A stretch of 64,000 nt of DNA from contig NZ_NRSJ01000004.1 of the NCBI RefSeq assembly GCF_016584085.1, positions 1-64,000 of the forward strand, given 5' to 3'. Both the position numbers and the translations under genes were made by a program. This DNA comes from Halochromatium glycolicum (GTDB lineage Bacteria; Pseudomonadota; Gammaproteobacteria; Chromatiales; Chromatiaceae). The stretch's first letter is position 1, and the number at the start of each line of letters is the position of its first letter. Shown in pieces: positions 26,303 to 33,523 of this stretch. The notes under the pieces were generated by a model. The model made no database searches. It saw only the letters and a list, made by a program, of their open reading frames with translations, and was not told the DNA's origin.

Positions 26303-26563
26303 TTACTCGATCCCTTCCTCGCGCTCGCCCAGGCAGTGGGCCAAACGTTCACGGCAGCCGCGAAGCTCGCGTTGAAGGGACGACAGCTCGCGCCACAGTG
26401 AGCCAGAACGTAGCTCCGTTTGGATGCGTGCCTTTTCGAGTGTGTGTAGTCGGCTCCGCACATCCTGGACGTGGGCCTCAAGCCTCCGTGCTCGATGCTG
26501 GTCGAGATGAACCAGGTTGGTCGATGGCTCGCTGGGCGACGATTGGATTCGGGTCTGAGGCAT
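26303..26563 (-). CDS. Small coiled-coil protein, unknown function
   Basis: An 86-residue, charged, mostly helical protein with heptad-like spacing (LEAHVQDVRSRLHTLEKARI, then LWRELSSLQRELRGCRERL). The start MPQTRIQSS at 26563 is supported by GGAG seven bases upstream. No family was recognised. It is transcribed away from the P-type ATPase gene and could share a regulatory region with it. Confidence 0.55.
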   Translation of the reverse strand: MPQTRIQSSPSEPSTNLVHLDQHRARRLEAHVQDVRSRLHTLEKARIQTELRSGSLWRELSSLQRELRGCRERLAHCLGEREEGIE

Positions 26564-26829
26564 GCTGGCACTCCGTCGGATGGCTCTGCACAGGCAAGCA
26601 ATCATCGGGCCAACTATTAGCGCGCCGTCCTTGCCGGTTTCAGCCCGCGTTGCTTGGCGCAATGGCCCGCTTTGGACTGGCGAAATCACCCGGTCTGGTG
26701 GTTCTGCCCCAGAGGTCTGGGGCCTGTCCGGTCGCGCTACCGGCACTGCGCTTGTCGGCGCCGATCAATTGTGCTGGCTGGCAAGGATGCTGCAGGCACG
26801 GCGGCAGTACAGACCCGCAGGGCAGGAGC

Positions 26830-29781
26830 ATGCACGCGCAGCAAGACCGTCAGTCGACAGCGAGACCGAGTCATCAGGGCAGCGGCAAGGGCGGCGACAA
26901 CGGGGCCGGCGTCGGCTCCGGCAGCGGGCCGGGGCCGGAACGGGACCAGCTCGACCGGATATGCTGGCACGCACTGGATGCCGCGACCGCGGCGGAGCGG
27001 CTGGACAGCCCGCAGGCGGGCCTTAGCGCGGACGAGGCCGCCCGCCGGCGCGAGCGGTTCGGCGCCAACCGTCTGCCGGAGGAGCGCCCGCCCGGGCTGG
27101 GGCGCACATTCCTCCGCCAGTTCACGAATCCGCTGATCTATATCCTGTTGGCGGCGGCGTTGGCCTCGCTGTTCATTGGTGCCATCGCCGATGCGGTCTT
27201 CATCGGTGCCGTGCTGCTGCTGAACGCGATCATCGGCACCGTCCAAGAGAGTAAGGCGGAGTCCAGTGCGCAGGCGCTGAAGTCGATGATGACGGTCCGC
27301 AGCCGGGTGCTGCGGGATGGTCGCGAAGAGGAGGTGGACGCCGAGGACCTGGTGCCGGGGGATCGGGTCCGGCTCGGCGCCGGCGATTCGGTGCCGGCTG
27401 ACCTGCGCCTGCTGGAGAGCGAGGACCTGCGCGCCGACGAATCGCTGCTGACCGGGGAGTCGATCCCGGTCGAGAAGGATGCCGATGCCAGTGTCGACGA
27501 GGAGGCCGGTGTCGGCGAGCGGCGGACGATGCTCCACGCCGGCACCGAGGTGCCTGACGGTCGGGCGCTGGGGCTGGTCTGTCGCACTGGCCAGGCCACC
27601 GAGGTCGGGCGGATCGCGCGCTCACTGACCGGGGCCGGAGACACCGAGCCGCCGTTAGTGATTCGGTTGCGGGCGCTGACGCATCGTATCGCGCTCGTGG
27701 TCTTGGGCGCGGTGGCCCTGCTGGTGATCGCGCAGCTCCTGCGCGGTGCCGGGCTGACCGAGATCTTCTTCTTCGCGGTTGCGCTCGCGGTGTCGGCCAT
27801 CCCGGCCGGGCTGCCGGTGGCGATCACTGTGGCCCTATCGCTCGGGCGGCATCGGATGGCAGAGCGCAACGTGATCGTGCGGCGGTTGCCGGCGGTCGAA
27901 GGGCTCGGCACCTGCACGCTGATCGCGAGCGACAAGACCGGCACCCTCACCGCCAACGGGCTGACGATCACCCGCATCGCACTGCCGGAGGCCGGGCGTA
28001 TTCGGGTCGAGTCGGGCGAGGACGAGCGCCAAGCGCTGCTGCGCCCTGACCAGGAAGGCCCTGGTGTGGAAGGCCTTGGCGCGGAAGGTCCTGGCGGGGA
28101 AAGACCTGGCGCGGAAGGCCCTGGCGCGGAAGGCCCTGGCGCGGAAAGACCTGGCGGGGAAGGCGGGGATGCGGACACAGGCGAGCTCGACGAGGCGGCG
28201 CAGGAGTCGGTCCGCCAGCTGGCCCGCACCGGCCTGCTGTGCAATGAGGGCGCGCTGCGCGAGACCGATGATGGCGAGGTCGAGGCCGTCGGCGACACGG
28301 TCGATGTCGCCTTCCTCGTGCTCGGGCGCCGGCTCGGCTTGTCCCGTCGCGAGCTGCTGAAACAGCACCCGGAGCAGGACCGGGTACCGTTCAAGTCCAA
28401 GCGCCGTCTCGCCGCCAGCTTCAACCAGGGCGGCGCGGGGCTGCAGGCCCATGTGAAGGGCGCGGCCGAGGCGGTGCTGCCGCTCTGTGACGCCACCGAA
28501 GCGATGCAGGAGCAGGTCGATGAGCTCAGCGGCCGCGGTTTCCGCGTGCTCGCGCTGGCGGCGGGCCCCATTGAGGGGGAGGCAGCCGAGGCCGCGCGCC
28601 GGCTCGAGGAAGGCGAGCTTGGCGGCCTGACGCTGCTCGGACTGGTCGGCCTGATCGACCCCCTGCGCCCCGAGGTACCGGAGGCGGTGCGCCGTTGCCA
28701 CGAGGCCGGCGTCGGCGTGCGCATGATCACCGGCGACCACCCAGCGACCGGTCTCAGCATCGCGCGCGAGCTCGGGATCGCCGGCGAAGGAGACCAGGCC
28801 GTGACCGGAGCCGAGGTGCAAGCACAGGCCGACCAGGCTCAACAGGACGACGCCGCCGCGAGGCTCGGCCGGGCGCCGGTCTATGCGCGTGTCGAGCCTG
28901 AGCAGAAGACCGCGATCGTCGGGGCGCTCCAGGAGCAAGGACAGTACGTCGCCGTGACCGGCGACGGCGTCAACGACGCGCCAGCGCTGCGCAAGGCCAA
29001 CATCGGGGTGGCGATGGGACGGGCCGGGACCGATGTCGCCCGACGCGCCGCCGATCTGATCCTGACCGACGACAATTTCGCCTCGATCGTCAACGGCATC
29101 GAGCAGGGCCGCATCGCCTACGCCAATGTGCGCAAGGTGGTCTGGCTCTTGATCAGCACCGGTGCCGCCGAGATCGTGCTGTTCTTCCTCGCCTTTGCGC
29201 TGGATCTGCCACTGCCGCTGGACGCCGTGCAGCTGCTGTGGCTGAACCTGGTCACCAATGGGATTCAGGACGTCGCCCTGGCCTTCGAGAAGGGCGAACC
29301 AGGCGTGCTGAAGCGACCACCGCGGCCGACCGATCAGCCGATCTTCGACCGGCGCATGATCGAGCAGACCCTTGTCTCCGGTCTCTACATGGGCGTCGTG
29401 GCCTTCGGCGTCTTCTACTGGCTTCAGCACGTCTGGGGCTGGAGCGAGCACGACGCCCGCAACACCCTGCTGCTGCTGATGGTGCTGTTCGAGAACGTGC
29501 ACATCTTCAACTGCCGCTCCGAGGAGCGTTCGGCATTCGCCATCCCGCTGCGCGCGAATCTGCTGCTGATCGGCACCGTGGCTGCCGCGCAGGCGGTGCA
29601 CATCCTCGCGATGTACCTGCCGGGATTGAGCGATGTGCTGGAGGTGGCGCCGGTGTCGTTGATGGAGTGGCTGGCGCTGCTCGGCATCGCCGCCTCGCTT
29701 CTGCTGATGATGGAGCTGTTCAAGGCGCTGCGCGTGCGGCCGCAGGCGCGCGCTACGGCCAATGCCCCAGCAGCTGGGTGA
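26830..29781 (+). CDS. P-type cation-transporting ATPase
   Basis: About 983 residues with full P2-type layout: actuator LTGESIPVEK (T208-E210), phosphorylation site DKTGTLT (D368), hinge TGDGVNDAP (about 710-718), ten membrane helices, and a C-terminal cation-ATPase domain. The M4 motif reads IPAGLP (A326) instead of the calcium-pump PEGLP, so the transported ion is uncertain (Na+, K+, Ca2+ or Mg2+ are all possible). The start is uncertain: AGGAG is only one base from the ATG at 26830. A tandem repeat interrupts the nucleotide-binding domain. Confidence 0.92.
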   Translation: MHAQQDRQSTARPSHQGSGKGGDNGAGVGSGSGPGPERDQLDRICWHALDAATAAERLDSPQAGLSADEAARRRERFGANRLPEERPPGLGRTFLRQFTNPLIYILLAAALASLFIGAIADAVFIGAVLLLNAIIGTVQESKAESSAQALKSMMTVRSRVLRDGREEEVDAEDLVPGDRVRLGAGDSVPADLRLLESEDLRADESLLTGESIPVEKDADASVDEEAGVGERRTMLHAGTEVPDGRALGLVCRTGQATEVGRIARSLTGAGDTEPPLVIRLRALTHRIALVVLGAVALLVIAQLLRGAGLTEIFFFAVALAVSAIPAGLPVAITVALSLGRHRMAERNVIVRRLPAVEGLGTCTLIASDKTGTLTANGLTITRIALPEAGRIRVESGEDERQALLRPDQEGPGVEGLGAEGPGGERPGAEGPGAEGPGAERPGGEGGDADTGELDEAAQESVRQLARTGLLCNEGALRETDDGEVEAVGDTVDVAFLVLGRRLGLSRRELLKQHPEQDRVPFKSKRRLAASFNQGGAGLQAHVKGAAEAVLPLCDATEAMQEQVDELSGRGFRVLALAAGPIEGEAAEAARRLEEGELGGLTLLGLVGLIDPLRPEVPEAVRRCHEAGVGVRMITGDHPATGLSIARELGIAGEGDQAVTGAEVQAQADQAQQDDAAARLGRAPVYARVEPEQKTAIVGALQEQGQYVAVTGDGVNDAPALRKANIGVAMGRAGTDVARRAADLILTDDNFASIVNGIEQGRIAYANVRKVVWLLISTGAAEIVLFFLAFALDLPLPLDAVQLLWLNLVTNGIQDVALAFEKGEPGVLKRPPRPTDQPIFDRRMIEQTLVSGLYMGVVAFGVFYWLQHVWGWSEHDARNTLLLLMVLFENVHIFNCRSEERSAFAIPLRANLLLIGTVAAAQAVHILAMYLPGLSDVLEVAPVSLMEWLALLGIAASLLLMMELFKALRVRPQARATANAPAAG
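28054..28173 (+). repeat. 15-bp tandem repeat inside the P-type ATPase gene
   Basis: Seven in-frame 15-bp units plus one degenerate unit encode E-(G/R)-(P/L)-G-(A/G/V) pentapeptides, residues about 409-448, soon after the phosphorylation site. Units are near-identical (GAAGGCCCTGGCGCG type), which suggests recent expansion and possible copy-number variation. Confidence 0.9.
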
Positions 29782-29782
29782 T

Positions 29783-29812
29783 AAGGGCCGCTATTGCAGG
29801 CTCGCGGCCCTT
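29783..29812. terminator. Bidirectional hairpin between convergent genes
   Basis: A perfect 9-bp stem, AAGGGCCGC and GCGGCCCTT with a 12-base loop, lies between the P-type ATPase stop and the convergent cytochrome c stop. The AA/TT ends give a weak U-tract on either strand. Confidence 0.6.
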
Positions 29813-29823
29813 GCGAATTGCCG

Positions 29824-30249
29824 CTAGCCGCCTTGGCGAGGTTGTTGGTGCAGATACTCGACCGACGCGACCATGTACTCGACCGCGGCTTCGATCTGGC
29901 GGTCGGTCAGGCGATCATTGCCACCGCGCGGCGGCATCTTGTACTCGCCGTCGTCGCCCTTGATCCCGTGGATCGGGCTCTTGAACAGGGCTCGAATGCC
30001 CTTGGCGATGCGCGGTTGCCAATTCTCGAAGTCGGTCACCGCGGGGGCGCCGGCCGCGCCCATCAGGTGGCAGGCGCGGCAGGTTCCCATCCAGACCGAG
30101 CGCCCCTCGGCCAGCACCGGATCGGCGAAGCGCGGCATCTCGAAGCCGGCGGGCGGTTCCGAGCCGCCAGGGCTGCAGCCGGCCAGCAGCAGTGCGGCGA
30201 CGAGCGGCGCAGCGTCACGGGACAAGCGGGGCAAGTGGTGGCGTCTCAT
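29824..30249 (-). CDS. c-type cytochrome lipoprotein, cytochrome c5-like
   Basis: A 141-residue protein with a lipoprotein signal (ALLLAGC25), one heme site CRACH (residues 57-61) and an axial methionine in YKMPPRGGN (M105). It resembles cytochrome c5/c-555 electron carriers anchored in the membrane. The hemerythrin gene, on the same strand, is 100 bp upstream. Confidence 0.92.
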   Translation of the reverse strand: MRRHHLPRLSRDAAPLVAALLLAGCSPGGSEPPAGFEMPRFADPVLAEGRSVWMGTCRACHLMGAAGAPAVTDFENWQPRIAKGIRALFKSPIHGIKGDDGEYKMPPRGGNDRLTDRQIEAAVEYMVASVEYLHQQPRQGG

Positions 30250-30349
30250 AGGGGTCTCATTCGGTGCGTGGCAAGCACGGCGCCGACGCGGCGGTCAGTC
30301 GCCGGGCTGTCACAATCGGGTAGCATGCCACAAGCACCGCAGGAAGGCG

Positions 30350-30805
30350 TTATCCCGGCGGACGGGGTGACGATATCGGACAGGCGGGTCGCGCCGCTTG
30401 TTCGTGCAAGGCGCCGAGCTCGGCTAGGGTCTGGGCATCGAGCACCTGCTGCGCGGTCTCGAACAATGTCGCTTCCTCAAATCGAATGTGTGCGGTGAGC
30501 GCCTCGCTGAAGCGCGCGGGGGCATCGCGATCCTCACGACCGATCAGTGCGCGCAGCTGGGCGTGCTCGGCCAGGGTGCGCTCGACCAATGCCTCTTCTC
30601 CGGCCGCGCTGAGGGCCGGCAGCAGTCCCTGTTCCTCGAGCTGAAAGTGCGGCTCGAGCTCGTCGGCAAAGCGGGATTGGATCTCGGTCCAGTGCTGCTC
30701 GCGGATCAGCGGGTCCGCGCCCGGCAGCTCTCGAGCCCGTTTGGCGAGCACCAGCCCTGTGTGATGATCGCGAGAAAGACGAACCAGGTTTGGATCGCGG
30801 TGCAT
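30350..30805 (-). CDS. Hemerythrin HHE domain protein
   Basis: A 151-residue four-helix protein with metal-ligand candidates in order: RDHHTGLVLAKR, EPHFQLEEQGLLP, EHAQLRALIG and HIRFEEATLFE. Hemerythrin domains hold a di-iron centre that binds O2 or senses oxygen, NO or iron. The ATG at 30805 is supported by GAGG five bases before it. It shares a strand with the cytochrome c lipoprotein downstream, so the two may be co-expressed. Confidence 0.92.
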   Translation of the reverse strand: MHRDPNLVRLSRDHHTGLVLAKRARELPGADPLIREQHWTEIQSRFADELEPHFQLEEQGLLPALSAAGEEALVERTLAEHAQLRALIGREDRDAPARFSEALTAHIRFEEATLFETAQQVLDAQTLAELGALHEQAARPACPISSPRPPG

Positions 30806-31075
30806 GAGCGCCTCGTTTCGAGATGATGCCCGCAAGCGACAGACCGTCTAGTCGACGGATGGTCCTGGCGCCGTTGGACGGTCTTGTAATTCCATTTCCT
30901 CCGAGACTTGAGGGATGGGGTCCGAGTCATTCAAGGCGGACTCCATCCTTTTTGGATCAAGTCATCCGAGGCTGGGGGCGATCATCGGCCTGAAAACGGC
31001 TTTCACGTCGGTTTGCGCAGCTCAAGGTCACTGCGGAGACTTGCCATCGGCCGCGTTCGCGTCTATATCCGCTCT

Positions 31076-31453
31076 ATGGGGAGTCGATCACAAACCGTGC
31101 GGATCACATTGCTGGTCTGCCTGGCGATGCTGCAGCTGCAGGTCTATGCGGCCGGTACCCTGATGTGCCAGCACGCAGACCACGCGGTGCCGGGGTCGTC
31201 TGGCGCCTTGTCCGCGGCTTGTCCTCATGCCGGCGCAGCGCAGCAGGCAGAAGTGGTCGATGTTGCCGAGGTACAAGGCGACTGCCAGAAGTGCGTGCTC
31301 GATCTCTGTGTCCTCGGCGGTTTTGGGTTGCCCGCCCAACATCTCGGGCTTGCATTGGTACCGCCTTCGCTGCCGATCCCAGGCGAGCAGCGTCACTTCT
31401 ATCGTTTCCTACCTGATCCGGGCCTGAAGCCCCCGATCGCCATCTCCGGTTGA
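31076..31453 (+). CDS. Small secreted Cys/His protein preceding the efflux operon
   Basis: A 125-residue protein with a signal peptide (ITLLVCLAMLQLQVYAAG), then a Cys/His-containing segment (MCQHADHA, CPHAGAA, CQKCVLDLC) and a short basic C-terminus. Small Cys/His exported proteins of this kind (DUF2946-like) often precede CusBA/CzcBA efflux genes, and this one lies 96 bp before the adaptor gene. A periplasmic metal-binding role is an inference. The start is taken at the ATG after a weak ribosome binding site; the upstream frame is open but lacks a signal. Confidence 0.6.
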   Translation: MGSRSQTVRITLLVCLAMLQLQVYAAGTLMCQHADHAVPGSSGALSAACPHAGAAQQAEVVDVAEVQGDCQKCVLDLCVLGGFGLPAQHLGLALVPPSLPIPGEQRHFYRFLPDPGLKPPIAISG

Positions 31454-31549
31454 GCTGAAGCGCGATTAACCCGGGCCGCGTGCCGTTGCGGCCGCTGCCT
31501 CTGTTGGTGCGTGCTCGTGGAGTGCGTGCTGATTCGCCGGAGACCCCCA

Positions 31550-33091
31550 ATGTCGATCCTTCTAAAGCGCCGCAATCGGCGCTCAGCCCGAACCGTTGCC
31601 AGCATCCTCCTCCTGCTCTCTGTGCCGTTTTGGCTCATTGGATGCGGGGGGGAGCCGGACGCCAAGGATGGGACCCCGTCTGAGAGCAGGGCCGAGGCGG
31701 CCGATGACTCGCCGCTGGAGCATGCGGTGAAGCACCTCGACCCGACCTATGTCTGTCCGATGCACCCGCAGATCGTCAAGGACGAGCCGGGCAGCTGCCC
31801 GATCTGCGGGATGGATCTGGTCGAGAAGACGCCTGACCCGGTGCCGTCGGAGTCGCTCGCGGCGGCTGCCGACGATACCGCGATGGAGCATGCCAAGAAG
31901 CATCTGGACCCGAAATACGTCTGCCCGATGCACCCGCAGATCGTCAAGGACGAGCCCGGGACCTGCCCGATCTGCGGCATGGACCTGGTCGAGAAGATGA
32001 TGGACCCGATGACCGGCAAGCATCCGGAGGTGGCGTTGACGCCGGCGGTGATCCAGACGCTCGGGGTGCGCACGGCCAGCGTCGAGCGCGGGACGCTCTG
32101 GAAGTACATCAAGACCGTCGGCCGGGTCGAATACGACGAGACGCGGTTGGCGCACGTGCATCCGCGCGCCGAGGGTTGGATCGAGTCGCTGAGTCTGCGC
32201 GCCGAGGGGGAGCCGGTTGCGGCCGGTCAGCAGCTCGCCGAGCTCTATGCGCCGGAGATCCTGAGCGCTCAGGTCGATTTCCTGCTGGCGCAGGACCGCA
32301 ATGCGGCCGATCAGAGGCGGGTCAGTGCCGACAAGGCGCGCAATATCCTGCGGCTGTTGGCTGTGCCGGATGACGTAATCCGAGAGATCGAGCGCACCGG
32401 CGAGGCGCGCAACCGCATCCCGGTGCGGGCGCCGATCGGCGGCATCGTCACGCAGATGGAGGCGCGCGACGGGATGTACGTGACCGAGGCCAGCGAGCTG
32501 TTCACGATCGCCGATCTGAGCCAGGTCTGGGTGATGGTCGACATCTACGAGCATCAGATCGACTGGCTGGCGGAGGGCTTGTCGGCCGAGATGACGGTGC
32601 CGGCGCGGCCGGGGCGGACCTGGGAGGGGACCGTCGATTATCTCTATCCGGAGCTGGACCCGGAGACCCGCACGCTGCGGGTGCGGTTGGTGTTCGAGAA
32701 CCCGGACTTGGTGCTGAAGCCGAACATGTTCGCCGATGTGGTGATCTACGGCGGGCCGAAGCGGGAGGTGCTCAAGATCCCGGCGGAGGCGTTGATCGTG
32801 ACCGGTGAGCGCGAATCGGTGGTGATGGCGCTGGGGGATGGGCGCTTCCAGCCGGTCGATGTGGTGACCGGGATGCAGCGCGCTGGCGAGGTCGAGATCC
32901 TGTCAGGGCTCGAGGAGGGCGAGGAGATCGTCGTCTCCGGGCAGTTCCTGATCGATTCGGAGTCGAACCTGCAGGCGAGCTTTCGGCGCATGTCGGATGC
33001 AGGTGGCTCGGGGGACGATGGCGCGGGGGCTGGCGGCGATAGCGGTGCTGGCGGCGAGATGGCCGCGGGAGGGGCACATGCGCATCATTGA
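31550..33091 (+). CDS. cusB: Efflux RND periplasmic adaptor with two metal-binding domains, CusB-like
   Basis: A 513-residue lipoprotein-like adaptor. After the signal (LLLLSVPFWLIGC) come two tandem heavy-metal-binding domains, each with YVCPMHPQIVKDEPG-S/T-CPICGMDLVEK (about residues 62-93 and 118-149). Then follow the CusB barrel-sandwich and alpha-hairpin regions and a histidine-rich tail (GGAHAHH). GGAG lies seven bases before the ATG at 31550. It pairs with the CusA-like pump 432 bp downstream. No outer-membrane channel gene (cusC) was found nearby. Confidence 0.92.
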   Translation: MSILLKRRNRRSARTVASILLLLSVPFWLIGCGGEPDAKDGTPSESRAEAADDSPLEHAVKHLDPTYVCPMHPQIVKDEPGSCPICGMDLVEKTPDPVPSESLAAAADDTAMEHAKKHLDPKYVCPMHPQIVKDEPGTCPICGMDLVEKMMDPMTGKHPEVALTPAVIQTLGVRTASVERGTLWKYIKTVGRVEYDETRLAHVHPRAEGWIESLSLRAEGEPVAAGQQLAELYAPEILSAQVDFLLAQDRNAADQRRVSADKARNILRLLAVPDDVIREIERTGEARNRIPVRAPIGGIVTQMEARDGMYVTEASELFTIADLSQVWVMVDIYEHQIDWLAEGLSAEMTVPARPGRTWEGTVDYLYPELDPETRTLRVRLVFENPDLVLKPNMFADVVIYGGPKREVLKIPAEALIVTGERESVVMALGDGRFQPVDVVTGMQRAGEVEILSGLEEGEEIVVSGQFLIDSESNLQASFRRMSDAGGSGDDGAGAGGDSGAGGEMAAGGAHAHH

Positions 33092-33523
33092 TCCCTTGCG
33101 CACGCTGTGTCTGCGACCGAGGCTCGATCATGCGTCTGGGCCGGGGTGGCGAGCACTGCAGGCAGCGGTTTGGCGCACGCATTGCGTTTTTCGCCGCTGG
33201 ATCATGCCGGCTTTTGGGCGCCTTCCGTTCGCGCCCTGGCCGGGGAGTGCGGCGCTCGAGCAGCGTGTTGCGCAGTCGCTGCGGCTCGTGCCGGGGGCGT
33301 GTCGGTTCGGCCTTGGAGGTTGGGGTGGTCGGGCAGCGCCCGTCGGGGGTCGCCGTGAATCCGTCCCTGGAGGCTCGGCGACAGCATCCTTGCTGTCGAC
33401 GCCCCCGACGAGCGCCACCCGACCACCCCTACGCGCTCAGGGGGTAGTTTGGGTTGGGCCTGGTGACGGGCTTGATCGATTGGCCCTGGATCGGACGTTG
33501 CTGGCGGCTGCCGGAGGTGGGCG
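33092..33523. other. 432-bp gap between efflux adaptor and pump genes
   Basis: Open frames exist here (for example from an ATG at 33079), but their composition and the inverted repeat argue against a gene. Apart from the hairpin element at 33322-33429 nothing is supported. The gap is unusually long for an adaptor-pump pair. Confidence 0.4.
33322..33429. repeat. 108-bp inverted-repeat element between adaptor and pump genes
   Basis: Two 28-bp arms (33322-33349 and 33402-33429) match at 25 of 28 positions when one is reverse-complemented. Between them an 8-bp stem CGACAGCA/TGCTGTCG encloses a four-base loop (33379-33398). The CGCCGTGAATCCGTCC core resembles an intergenic repeat type I recall from halophilic gammaproteobacteria, but I cannot verify that here. 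Confidence 0.7.

Noticed and set aside
27835-29601. A 588-residue minus-strand open frame, and a 540-residue one at 27138-28760
   Set aside because: Both are antisense to the P-type ATPase gene, which has complete catalytic motifs. Their composition is that of codon-bias shadows.
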